From Alphaproteobacteria bacterium (GTDB lineage Bacteria > Pseudomonadota > Alphaproteobacteria > Rhizobiales > Xanthobacteraceae), in contig VAZQ01000369.1 in the NCBI GenBank assembly GCA_005883115.1, forward strand, positions 1 to 7,940: a stretch of 7,940 bases of DNA, written 5' to 3'. Position numbers and translations under genes: made by a program. Within the stretch, counting starts at the first letter, position 1. Each line of letters starts with the position of its first letter. Below, piece by piece: positions 1-5,948 of this stretch. The notes beneath the pieces are model-generated. The model saw only the letters and a list, made by a program, of their open reading frames with translations, did no database searches and had not been told where the DNA came from.

Positions 1-737
1 AAGTACTTCGTCACAACGCCGGCGCCGAACGCGATGCCGGCAACGAGCGGAGAGCCGCGTTCGCTGGCGAGGAAAGCCAGCAGCAGAAAAGCGATGGCGA
101 CGATATCGACATGGCCGCTGCGTGCGAACTCCCATAGCGGCAACGGGTGCCACGCGTAGAGCAGGATGCGTGACCGCGGCAGACCGCGCAGCGCCAGCAA
201 TTGCAGCATCGCCCAGACCGCCAGCCCCTCGAAGGCTACCATGGCGGCCTTCATTGCGATCGGCGCCTCCGATATTCGCGTGACGAGATAGAAGACGATC
301 TGCGAGGTCGGGGGATAGATCGTCGGCGCATAATCGGCACGATTGATGAACGGATAGATCGCGGCGTCGCGCAGCGCCGACAGCGTCGCGTCGCTGGGCA
401 CATAAAGATATGGATTGATCCCGGCCGCCTGCACGCGGCCGTCCCAGATGTAGCGGAAGAGGTCATTCGAAACCGGCGTTCCCGGCAAGAGCAGACAGCG
501 CATGGCGATGCCAACGAGGAGAATGCTGGCCAGCGCTCGGCCGCTCACAGCGCGCTCCGCCCGGCCGCGAACGACCAGCCACGTTGCGAGCGCATAAGGG
601 ATGCATTGGAGCAGCATGACCACCCCGACTTTGGGATCGTCGAAACCATTCACGGCCAGTGCGCCCGCCGCCGAAAGCGCCAGCAGGCACGTGGCAAGCG
701 TCAGAAGCGGCCAATCGAGCCCCGTGATCCGCCTCAC
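1..737 (-). CDS. GT-C-type membrane glycosyltransferase, 3' part cut by window edge
   Basis: Read directly from the minus strand, an uninterrupted frame of 245 codons starts at GTG (735-737) and runs off the left edge. The protein is a polytopic membrane protein resembling bacterial GT87/MptB-like polyprenyl-phosphate-sugar-dependent glycosyltransferases. Hydrophobic segments lie near residues 9-29, 38-56, 68-84, 161-182 and 191-223. Between segments 3 and 4 is the long non-cytoplasmic loop with the family-like motif NDLFRYIWDGRVQ (91-103), followed by INPY and a YAPTIYPP block (136-143). The later WHPLPLWEFARSGHVDI stretch (197-212) matches the usual W-N/H-P-L...GH.D pattern. The acidic residue in NDLFRY is a candidate catalytic or donor-binding residue (family inference). 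The GTG overlaps the TGA of the upstream glycosyltransferase gene (GTGA), and GGAGGG sits 7 bases before it, so the two genes are probably co-translated. Acceptor and sugar are unknown. Confidence 0.8.
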   Translation of the reverse strand, partial: MRRITGLDWPLLTLATCLLALSAAGALAVNGFDDPKVGVVMLLQCIPYALATWLVVRGRAERAVSGRALASILLVGIAMRCLLLPGTPVSNDLFRYIWDGRVQAAGINPYLYVPSDATLSALRDAAIYPFINRADYAPTIYPPTSQIVFYLVTRISEAPIAMKAAMVAFEGLAVWAMLQLLALRGLPRSRILLYAWHPLPLWEFARSGHVDIVAIAFLLLAFLASERGSPLVAGIAFGAGVVTKY

Positions 738-1525
738 CCCGCAGCCCTCCGAACCGTATGAAGGACGAGACGCTCCTTGAGACCCGGGATCGCGAGCAGC
801 GATTGCATAAACGCGCGCGTGTAATGGGCGCGAGCAGGCGAAAGACGCGGCGCGAAGGGTTGGCCCTCGAACAGTTCGCAGAGCAGCATTTTGAGCGTTG
901 CGAGATCATCCACGTCGTACCACGTCGGCAGCATATGTACGGGCAGACGCAACTCGGCGGCGCGCTCCAGCGTTTGTTGGGCCACGCGCTCCGTGCTCCA
1001 GGCAATGTTCTCAAGCAGGCGGGGATGCCTCGCCTTCACGCCGAGCAGATAATAGCCGCCGTCAAGGGCGGGCCCGAGCACGACGCGCTCGCCTGGCCGT
1101 CCAAGCAGCTCGGTGGTCTGGATCAGAAGCGACCTCGGCAGCGTGGGACTGTCGCAATTGACAACCACCGCCGCACCATGGCCGCGCGCGAGGAGTTGCG
1201 CGATCGCCTGATCGAGGCAGTCGCCGAGCGAGGGATAAGAAGCCTCGATCAGAGCGATTTCGCGCGGCACATGCTCCTCAAAGAAACTCCGCGCGTCAGG
1301 GGGACCATACGCGATATAGCCGGCGATCGAGGCCTCGGTAGAAGCGGCAAGAATATTGTCGGCGATATCGCGCAAAAATGCCGTATTGCATTGAGCGGCT
1401 TGGTCGAATGTCAGCGGAGGAACCAAGCGGGTCTTGGTGCGCCCCGGGACCGAAGCTTTGGCCATCACGGCGACGCCGCAGGCTGAAACCGAGGCATCGT
1501 CGCTGCCGACAATGGCGCTGCGCAT
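734..1525 (-). CDS. TIGR04282/DUF2064-family glycosyltransferase (nucleotidyltransferase-like fold)
   Basis: The 263-residue soluble protein belongs to the DUF2064 family (COG3222, TIGR04282 'arsenosugar biosynthesis-type' glycosyltransferases), which has a GT-A/CofC-like nucleotide-sugar fold. Visible family motifs, in order: VAVMAKASVPGRTKTRL (18-34, N-terminal nucleotide-binding loop), VVNCDSPTLP (121-130, the usual GSDCPTLP metal-binding motif with Asn in place of Ser-Asp), LGPALDGGYYLLG (150-162), the W-S-T block (176-178), and WYDVDDLATL (202-211). I chose ATG 1525 because GGGAG lies 5 bases upstream. An in-frame ATG at 1537 would add four residues but has only GAGG one base away. It is translationally coupled to the downstream membrane glycosyltransferase, suggesting both act on one glycolipid or polysaccharide product. 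The arsenosugar label is a family name; nothing here (no radical-SAM ArsS or methyltransferase) supports arsenic metabolism. Substrate unknown. Confidence 0.88.
   Translation of the reverse strand: MRSAIVGSDDASVSACGVAVMAKASVPGRTKTRLVPPLTFDQAAQCNTAFLRDIADNILAASTEASIAGYIAYGPPDARSFFEEHVPREIALIEASYPSLGDCLDQAIAQLLARGHGAAVVVNCDSPTLPRSLLIQTTELLGRPGERVVLGPALDGGYYLLGVKARHPRLLENIAWSTERVAQQTLERAAELRLPVHMLPTWYDVDDLATLKMLLCELFEGQPFAPRLSPARAHYTRAFMQSLLAIPGLKERLVLHTVRRAAG
745..750 (-). promoter_or_regulatory. Shine-Dalgarno GGAGGG for the GT-C gene
   Basis: On the minus strand GGAGGG is followed by 7 bases and then GTG. It lies inside the last codons of the upstream gene, and it fixes the GTG at 737 as the start of the GT-C gene. 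Confidence 0.7.
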
Positions 1526-1530
1526 GACCA

Positions 1531-1535
1531 CTCCC
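1531..1535 (-). promoter_or_regulatory. Shine-Dalgarno GGGAG deciding the start at 1525
   Basis: On the minus strand GGGAG is separated by 5 bases from ATG 1525. It overlaps the alternative ATG at 1537, so the shorter protein is favoured. Confidence 0.55.
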
Positions 1536-1655
1536 ATGCCTCGCGATACGCCGAGCGGTGCTCAGTTGCTGGGTGGATAAAAGAAGCGATTTGGCGCCGC
1601 GTGGCCAGCCTACCAAGCCGAGGCGAAAGCGGTGGCGGCGGTCCGCTCACACATT

Positions 1656-1673
1656 CGTGAACGCGAGTTCACG
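1656..1673. repeat. Perfect 7-bp inverted repeat, possible operator
   Basis: CGTGAAC-GCGA-GTTCACG is a perfect 7-bp inverted repeat with a 4-base centre. It lies about 130 bases upstream of the glycosyltransferase start. No T-run follows on either strand, so it is more likely a dimeric regulator's binding site than a terminator. The inner GAAC-N4-GTTC matches the spacing of the Bacillus-type LexA box, but alphaproteobacterial LexA sites are direct GTTC-N7-GTTC repeats, so a LexA assignment is not made. Confidence 0.4.
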
Positions 1674-1759
1674 CCGTCATTTCTACTGGTTACGGCGCGC
1701 GAGGGGAAGTCGTGGGGGCAGAGGACTGACGCAGCTATCAAATCCTCGTCGCACAATAC

Positions 1760-1787
1760 AATAAAAGCCGCGCGGGCGCGGACGGCT
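1760..1787 (-). terminator. Probable rho-independent terminator after the SET gene
   Basis: On the minus strand AGCCG (1787-1783) pairs with CGGCT (1770-1766). A G-U pair and two more GC pairs extend the stem around a 4-base loop with one mismatch. TTTTATT follows directly. It starts about 50 bases after the SET stop codon at 1839. The T-run is interrupted by one A, so the strength is uncertain. Confidence 0.5.
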
Positions 1788-1838
1788 CCGTCGCGCGCGC
1801 CGCGTCTGACGCATCAAGACCAAACCCTAGGGCTCGGC

Positions 1839-2294
1839 TCACGCCCGGCCGCGCTTCCTTCGACGCCTTGATCTGGCGGAGCGGATTTCGGCGCGTTTCT
1901 TCCTGCAGGCCATGCACTTGCAGCCGACTGCCTTGATGAAAGTGTCGAAATAATCCCGGCCATAGTGGTACGTGATCTCGTCATCCGGCTTGATGTTCTT
2001 GATTGCGCGGATCTTGATCACGTGCTTGACGAAATAGACTTCCGCATTCGGCCGGCACGAATGATTGATGTAGCGCGCCCGGTTCCTGCGGCCCGAACCG
2101 TCGATCGTCCAGCGGTTGTTGACCTCGAACATGTAGCGGTTATCGAGCTCATCGGCGACTTCGGCACGCAGTTTTCGGCCGCTGTAGCGGACGATGAATT
2201 GCCCTTTCTTGATGGGAACGCGGGCGAAGAGACCAAGCCCAGCTTTGGACCGACCGATGCGAAGATGACGCGAGGGTGACAGTCTCGCTGGCAT
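1839..2294 (-). CDS. Small SET-domain protein-lysine methyltransferase
   Basis: This 151-residue protein is almost only a SET domain, which transfers methyl from S-adenosylmethionine to lysine. The N-terminal SAM-binding motif is GLGLFA (19-24). RYINHSC (74-80) is the pseudoknot/active-site motif, and EITYHYG (106-112) contains the expected catalytic-tyrosine region. A post-SET-like CKCMAC (125-130) offers three cysteines which, with Cys80, could bind one zinc ion as in SUV39-type enzymes, although the CxCx2C spacing is shorter than the usual CxCx4C. The last 20 residues are a basic tail of Arg and Lys (RSRRRRKRG), suggesting contact with nucleic acid or acidic partners. ATG 2294 is preceded by GGGG nine bases upstream; a GTG at 2309 would add five residues but has no Shine-Dalgarno. 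It is divergent from the oxidoreductase. The target protein is unknown; small SET proteins occur in many alphaproteobacteria. Confidence 0.88.
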   Translation of the reverse strand: MPARLSPSRHLRIGRSKAGLGLFARVPIKKGQFIVRYSGRKLRAEVADELDNRYMFEVNNRWTIDGSGRRNRARYINHSCRPNAEVYFVKHVIKIRAIKNIKPDDEITYHYGRDYFDTFIKAVGCKCMACRKKRAEIRSARSRRRRKRGRA

Positions 2295-2338
2295 AAGTAT
2301 GATCCCCACGATGCGCGCGCACGGCTGACGCTCCCCCG

Positions 2339-4000
2339 ATGCAGGCCTACGATGTCGTCATCATCGGTGCAGGTCACAATGGGCTGACTTGCGCCGCCTA
2401 CCTCGGCATGGCCGGCCTGAAAGTCAAGGTCCTCGAACGCCGATCGATTGTAGGCGGTGCGGCGGTCACGGAAGAATTTCATCCAGGTTTCCGAAACTCG
2501 GTCGCGGCTTACGCCGTGAGCTTGCTCAACCCGAAGGTCATTGCCGACCTTCGCCTCTTCGATCGCGGACTGAAAATTGTCGAGCGCCGCGCACAGAACT
2601 TCCTTCCAACGCTGGACGGCCGCTATCTCCTCGCCGCCGAGGGCCGCACCGAAAGCAATATCGCGAAATTCAGCCGTAGCGATGCCGGGCGATTCGCCGC
2701 CTTCGCGCGCGAGCTCGACGCGAGTGCCGATCTGCTGCGTGAGCTGGTGCTGCAGGCACCGCCAAACCTCACGCGCGGAGCAAAACTTGGGAGCCTGCGC
2801 GAGCTGGTCAAAGCCGGACGCTTGGGCAACCGGGTGCGCCGGCTCTCCACGGAAAATCTGCGGACGCTGTTGGAGCTCTTGACCAAATCCGCCGCGGATT
2901 ACCTCGACGGCTGGTTCGAGGGCGAGCTCGTCAAGGCATGGCTCGGCTTCGACGCCATCGTCGGAAATTACGCAAGCCCGTACACGGCTGGCAGCGCCTA
3001 CGTTCTCCTGCATCATGCCTTCGGCGAGGTGAACGGAAAGAAACGCGTTTGGGGGCACGCCATCGGCGGAATGGGTGCGATCACGCAGGCCATGGCGCGG
3101 GCGGCCGCAGCGCACGGGGTTGAGATCGAGACCGAGGCGCCCGTTCGCGAGGTGTTGATCGAGAAGGGCAGGGCCGCCGGAGTCGTGCTCGAGGACGGCC
3201 GGGTCGTTCGCGGCAAGGCGGTTGCCGCCAACGTCAATCCCAAGCTGCTCTACACCGCGATGATCCCGCAGACCGCGCTTGATCCCGACTTTCTGCGCCG
3301 CATGCGCGCATGGCGCTGCGGGTCAGGAACGTTTCGTATCAACCTGGCGCTTTCGGAGCTGCCGAGCTTCACGGCGCTGCCGGGGCGCGATTGCGCCGAT
3401 CATCACACGGCGGGAATCATCCTCGGGCCGAGTCTCGACTATATGGATCGCGCCTATTGCGACGCGCGGACTTCGGGATGGAGCCGCGAACCGATCATCG
3501 AGTTAGTCATCCCCTCGACCTTGGACGACACGCTGGCGCCCCCAGGCGCGCACGTCGCAAGCCTGTTCTGCCAGCACGTGGCGCCGCAGTTGCCGGATGG
3601 ACGATCGTGGAGCACGCATCGGGAGAAGGTGGCCGATCTGATGATCGAAACGGTTGATCGCTATGCACCGGGATTCAAGGCAAGCGTCGTAGCCCGCCAA
3701 GCTTTGAGCCCGTTCGATCTGGAGCAGGTCTTTGGGCTCACGGGCGGGGATATTTTTCACGGCGCGATGACGCTCGATCAGCTGTTCTGGGCTCGACCGG
3801 CTCTCGGCTATGCCGAATATCGGGGAGCGGTGAAGGGACTCTACCATTGCGGATCGGGCGCTCACCCCGGCGGCGGCGTGACCGGGGCCCCTGGCCACAA
3901 TGCCGCTCGCGCGATTATCGCCGACCAGCGCTGGCGCGTTTGGTGGCAATCAGTCGTTGCCCGGAAGCAGGCGCCGCAGCCGATCGGCCGAGGCCGATAA
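2339..4000 (+). CDS. FAD-dependent oxidoreductase, phytoene desaturase/PYROXD2-like (COG1233)
   Basis: The 553-residue protein is of full family length. The N-terminal Rossmann FAD-binding motif is DVVIIGAGHNGLTCAAYL (5-22), with the ribose-binding Glu33 at the end of beta2 (KVLE) and the second-glycine block VGGAAVTEE (38-46). The C-terminal FAD/substrate motif GLYHCGSGAHPGGGVTGAPG lies near 500-519. These match the COG1233 amine oxidase/phytoene dehydrogenase-related group closest to PYROXD2. No carotenoid genes (crtB, crtE) are nearby, so a desaturase role in carotenoids is not supported; the substrate is unknown. ATG 2339 is the only in-frame start before an upstream stop (2300-2302), yet no clear Shine-Dalgarno precedes it. 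The family usually ends soon after GHNAARAI; here about 24 extra residues (WRVWWQ...) overlap the end of the convergent IclR gene by 51 bases, probably after loss of an earlier stop. Confidence 0.88.
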   Translation: MQAYDVVIIGAGHNGLTCAAYLGMAGLKVKVLERRSIVGGAAVTEEFHPGFRNSVAAYAVSLLNPKVIADLRLFDRGLKIVERRAQNFLPTLDGRYLLAAEGRTESNIAKFSRSDAGRFAAFARELDASADLLRELVLQAPPNLTRGAKLGSLRELVKAGRLGNRVRRLSTENLRTLLELLTKSAADYLDGWFEGELVKAWLGFDAIVGNYASPYTAGSAYVLLHHAFGEVNGKKRVWGHAIGGMGAITQAMARAAAAHGVEIETEAPVREVLIEKGRAAGVVLEDGRVVRGKAVAANVNPKLLYTAMIPQTALDPDFLRRMRAWRCGSGTFRINLALSELPSFTALPGRDCADHHTAGIILGPSLDYMDRAYCDARTSGWSREPIIELVIPSTLDDTLAPPGAHVASLFCQHVAPQLPDGRSWSTHREKVADLMIETVDRYAPGFKASVVARQALSPFDLEQVFGLTGGDIFHGAMTLDQLFWARPALGYAEYRGAVKGLYHCGSGAHPGGGVTGAPGHNAARAIIADQRWRVWWQSVVARKQAPQPIGRGR

Positions 4001-4636
4001 TTCCGCGAGCGCGGCGCGGCGCGAGCGTTCGTTGAAGCGCCCGATCAGCCCGGAGACCGCAAGCGAGCCCCTGAATTTTCCGGCGAGATCGAAAACAGGA
4101 ACTGCGACCGCCGCGAGCTGCGGGTCGCGCTCGCCGAGAGATACGCAATAACCGCGTTGTCGCACCGCCTTCGCTTTGGGCCCCTTGCCATCGGAGAAGG
4201 CGGCGAGCACATGCGCGCTCGCTCCAGCGCCGAGCGGTAACACGGCTCCTTCCTCGAGATGGTGCCTCGCCGATTGCGGCGAATTGTGCCGAAACAGGCA
4301 CACGCGGGAGTGGCCCTCACGAATGTAGAACGAAGCCGTCTCTCCCGTCGTCTCCACCAGACGGCGCAACTCGGGTCTGATCGCCTCGCCGACATCGAAC
4401 CCGCCGCGATAGATCGACCCCAACCGCCACAGCGCCGGTCCGAGCCGGAAGACGCCATTCGCTTCGCGGACGAGATAGCCGAACCGCTCGAGCGAGGCGG
4501 CAAGGCGCAGGATCGTGCTCTTATAGAACCCGGTCGCGGCCGCGATCTCGCCCAGTGTCAGCACTGGCCGCTCGGTATGGAACGCCTGCAGCACGGCAAG
4601 CGCCCGTTCGACAGCCTCGACCTTGTCGTTGCTCAT
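3950..4636 (-). CDS. IclR-family transcriptional regulator
   Basis: The 228-residue protein has the two IclR domains. An N-terminal winged helix-turn-helix spans about residues 5-65 (KVEAVERALAVLQAF, then LGEIAAATGFYKSTILRLAASLERFGYL in separate helices). A C-terminal GAF-like effector domain covers about 80-225, with ASFYIREG (101-108), the LPLGAGASAHVLAAF block (133-147), RGYCVSLGERDPQLAAVAVPVFD (161-183) and SLAVSGL (191-197). IclR proteins bind DNA as dimers or tetramers and respond to small organic acids. ATG 4636 gives the usual MSNDKVEAVERAL start; TTG 4651 would add five residues, and neither has a good Shine-Dalgarno. It is divergent from the CoA-transferase/lyase operon across a 109-base spacer full of palindromic half-sites, so it is the likely local regulator and probably autoregulated. 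Whether it represses or activates cannot be read from sequence. Confidence 0.92.
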   Translation of the reverse strand: MSNDKVEAVERALAVLQAFHTERPVLTLGEIAAATGFYKSTILRLAASLERFGYLVREANGVFRLGPALWRLGSIYRGGFDVGEAIRPELRRLVETTGETASFYIREGHSRVCLFRHNSPQSARHHLEEGAVLPLGAGASAHVLAAFSDGKGPKAKAVRQRGYCVSLGERDPQLAAVAVPVFDLAGKFRGSLAVSGLIGRFNERSRRAALAELSASADRLRRLLPGND

Positions 4637-4673
4637 GATCACGCGCCGCAATGTCGCGATTTCGAAGCATATT

Positions 4674-4735
4674 AGAACGATATTGTGTTGTACAGAACGT
4701 TGCGCTATTCAGAATATCATTCTGTCACACAGAAC
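4674..4735. promoter_or_regulatory. Probable IclR operator array in the divergent spacer
   Basis: AGAAC or AGAAT half-sites occur at 4674, 4694, 4711 and 4731 in the same orientation (steps of 20, 17 and 20 bases). Inverted TTCTG at 4720-4724 makes two interlocked perfect palindromes: CAGAAT-ATC-ATTCTG (4710-4724) and TTCTGT-CAC-ACAGAA (4720-4734). A third, imperfect palindrome is centred on TGTACA (4685-4698). Combined palindromic and direct-repeat sites are known for IclR members such as PcaU. The stretch is markedly more AT-rich than its surroundings. Confidence 0.6.
4715..4720 (+). promoter_or_regulatory. Candidate -10 element of the CoA-transferase operon
   Basis: TATCAT matches TATAAT in five of six positions and lies about 31 bases before the start codon. 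No good -35 sits at 16-18 bases; TTGTAC (4689-4694) is 20 bases upstream. The element is inside the palindrome at 4710-4724, so a bound regulator would affect polymerase directly. Confidence 0.35.
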
Positions 4736-4741
4736 AAGGTG
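4736..4741 (+). promoter_or_regulatory. Shine-Dalgarno AAGGTG of the CoA-transferase gene
   Basis: AAGGTG is followed by 4 bases and ATG 4746. This places the start at 4746 rather than at an in-frame ATG at 4623, which lies inside the divergent IclR gene. Confidence 0.65.
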
Positions 4742-4745
4742 CCTG

Positions 4746-5948
4746 ATGGCCGGTCTTCTCGCGGGTACGCGGGTGCTCGATCTGACCAACGTGCTCGCCG
4801 GCCCATTCTGTTGCTATCAGCTGGCGCAGCTCGGCGCCGAGGTGATCAAGGTCGAGGTGCCCGGCTCGGGCGACCTGGCGCGCCAGCTCGGCGCCGATCC
4901 CGAGCTCAATCGCCGCGGCATGGGCGCCTCCTTCCTCGCGCAAAATGCCGGCAAGCGTTCGATCACGCTCAACTTGAAAGCACCCAAGGGCTGCGCCGCC
5001 TTTGCTCGGCTGGTCGGCACAGCCGACGTCGTCGTCGAGAATTTTCGTCCCGGCGTCATGGAGCGGCTTGGGCTCGGCCATGCCGAGCTCAAGGCTATCA
5101 AAAACGACATCATCTACTGCGCGATCTCCGGCTTCGGCCAGGATGGACCGCTCAAGTTCAATCCCGCCTACGACCAGATCATCCAGGGGCTGTGCGGAGT
5201 GATGAGCGTGACCGGCGATGCCCAGTCGGCACCGTTGCGGGTCGGCTATCCGGTCGCCGATACGATGGGCGGAATGACCGCGGCTTTCGCCATCGCCGCG
5301 GCCCTCGTTCGGCGCGAGCGCACAGGGGAGGGCGAATTCATCGACGTGTCGATGCTGGAAGCCTCCCTGGTGGCGATGGGCTGGGCGGTTTCGAACTGGC
5401 TCATCGCAGGGGTGAAGCCGCAGCCCATGGGCAACGAAAACATGACCGCGAGCCCGTCGGGCACGTTCCGCACCGGCGAAGGGCTCTTGAACATCGCCGC
5501 GAACAAGCAGGAACAGTTCGAGACATTATGCCGGTTGATCGGCTGCGAGGAGCTCATCCGTGATCCGCGTTTTATCGGCCGCGAGGATCGCAAGCGCCGC
5601 CGTGTCGAATTGAAGGGGGAGATCGAGCGCGCGCCTGCGGCGCGATCGGCGCAGGCGTGGTCCGCGCTCCTCAACAAGAACGGCGTCCCGGCCGGGGAAG
5701 TCCTCGATTTACCCGCCGTGCTCGAGCACCCGCAAGTGCTCGAGCGGGGATTGCTCAAGAGCCTCGGCTGCGTGCCCGGCGTCGATCGTCCGGTCCGCGT
5801 CGTGCGATGCGGTTTCCGTCTGGCGAGCGGCGATCCTGAGCCGGCGTCGCCTCCGCCTGCGCTTGGTGCCGATACAGGCGAGCTCCTGGGCGAACTCGGA
5901 TTTGCCAAGCGCGACATCGACGAGCTTGCGGGTGAAGGTGCGATATGA
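4746..5948 (+). CDS. CaiB/BaiF (class III) CoA-transferase
   Basis: The 400-residue protein is of normal length for COG1804 CoA-transferases, which move CoA between acyl-CoA and a free carboxylic acid through an aspartyl-CoA thioester and act as interlocked dimers in the cytoplasm. Visible features: LAGTRVLDLTNVLAGPF (5-21), the typical N-terminus; GAEVIKVE (30-37); NAGKRSITLNLK (67-78); VVVENFRPGVMERLGLG (95-111); and YCAISGFGQDGP (124-135). VGYPVADTMGGMTA (166-179) contains Asp172 at the position of the catalytic Asp169 of formyl-CoA transferase and CaiB. The C-terminal NKNGVPAGEVLDLPAVLEHP block matches the family's usual substrate-channel segment. The gene is the first of a two-gene operon and overlaps the lyase gene by ATGA. 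With a citryl-CoA lyase-like partner, the likely acceptor is citrate or a related hydroxy-acid (inference), with succinyl-CoA or acetyl-CoA as a possible donor. Confidence 0.93.
   Translation: MAGLLAGTRVLDLTNVLAGPFCCYQLAQLGAEVIKVEVPGSGDLARQLGADPELNRRGMGASFLAQNAGKRSITLNLKAPKGCAAFARLVGTADVVVENFRPGVMERLGLGHAELKAIKNDIIYCAISGFGQDGPLKFNPAYDQIIQGLCGVMSVTGDAQSAPLRVGYPVADTMGGMTAAFAIAAALVRRERTGEGEFIDVSMLEASLVAMGWAVSNWLIAGVKPQPMGNENMTASPSGTFRTGEGLLNIAANKQEQFETLCRLIGCEELIRDPRFIGREDRKRRRVELKGEIERAPAARSAQAWSALLNKNGVPAGEVLDLPAVLEHPQVLERGLLKSLGCVPGVDRPVRVVRCGFRLASGDPEPASPPPALGADTGELLGELGFAKRDIDELAGEGAI
5935..5940 (+). promoter_or_regulatory. Shine-Dalgarno AAGGTG of the lyase gene
   Basis: AAGGTG plus a 4-base spacer precedes ATG 5945, the same site and spacing as for the first gene of the operon. 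It is embedded in the last codons of the CoA-transferase. Confidence 0.65.

Larger units (their letters stand above)
1526..1838. other. Gene-free interval between DUF2064 glycosyltransferase and SET gene
   Basis: No reading frame on either strand resembles a protein here; the short frames have arginine- and serine-rich translations and no start signals. The interval holds a probable minus-strand terminator (1760-1787) and a perfect inverted repeat (1656-1673). I see no convincing sigma-70 promoter, although a promoter for the minus-strand glycosyltransferase pair is expected here because the SET transcript appears to be terminated upstream. Confidence 0.6.

Noticed and set aside
201..761. Plus-strand open frame of 186 codons opposite the GT-C gene
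   Set aside because: It is Arg/Asp/His-rich and low in hydrophobic residues; the minus strand encodes a membrane glycosyltransferase with recognisable motifs.
758..1486. Plus-strand open frame of 242 codons opposite the DUF2064 gene
   Set aside because: It is Arg/Gln-rich without domain features; the opposite strand carries all DUF2064 motifs.
1558..1871. Small plus-strand open frames in the gene-free interval
   Set aside because: They have Arg/Ser-rich translations, no ribosome-binding sites and no known family, and they run over the terminator-like hairpin.
2311..2328. Five-codon leader frame (MRAHG) before the oxidoreductase
   Set aside because: It has no Shine-Dalgarno and no attenuator-like hairpin; a chance ATG in a short spacer is sufficient explanation.
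2018..3115. Minus-strand open frame of 365 codons spanning the SET gene and the oxidoreductase start
   Set aside because: It runs across two well-supported genes in another frame and shows no recognisable domain.
4623..4745. Upstream in-frame extension of the CoA-transferase
   Set aside because: It would start inside the divergent IclR gene and encode Cys/Ile-rich non-family sequence through the operator array; ATG 4746 has a good AAGGTG site and the canonical N-terminus.
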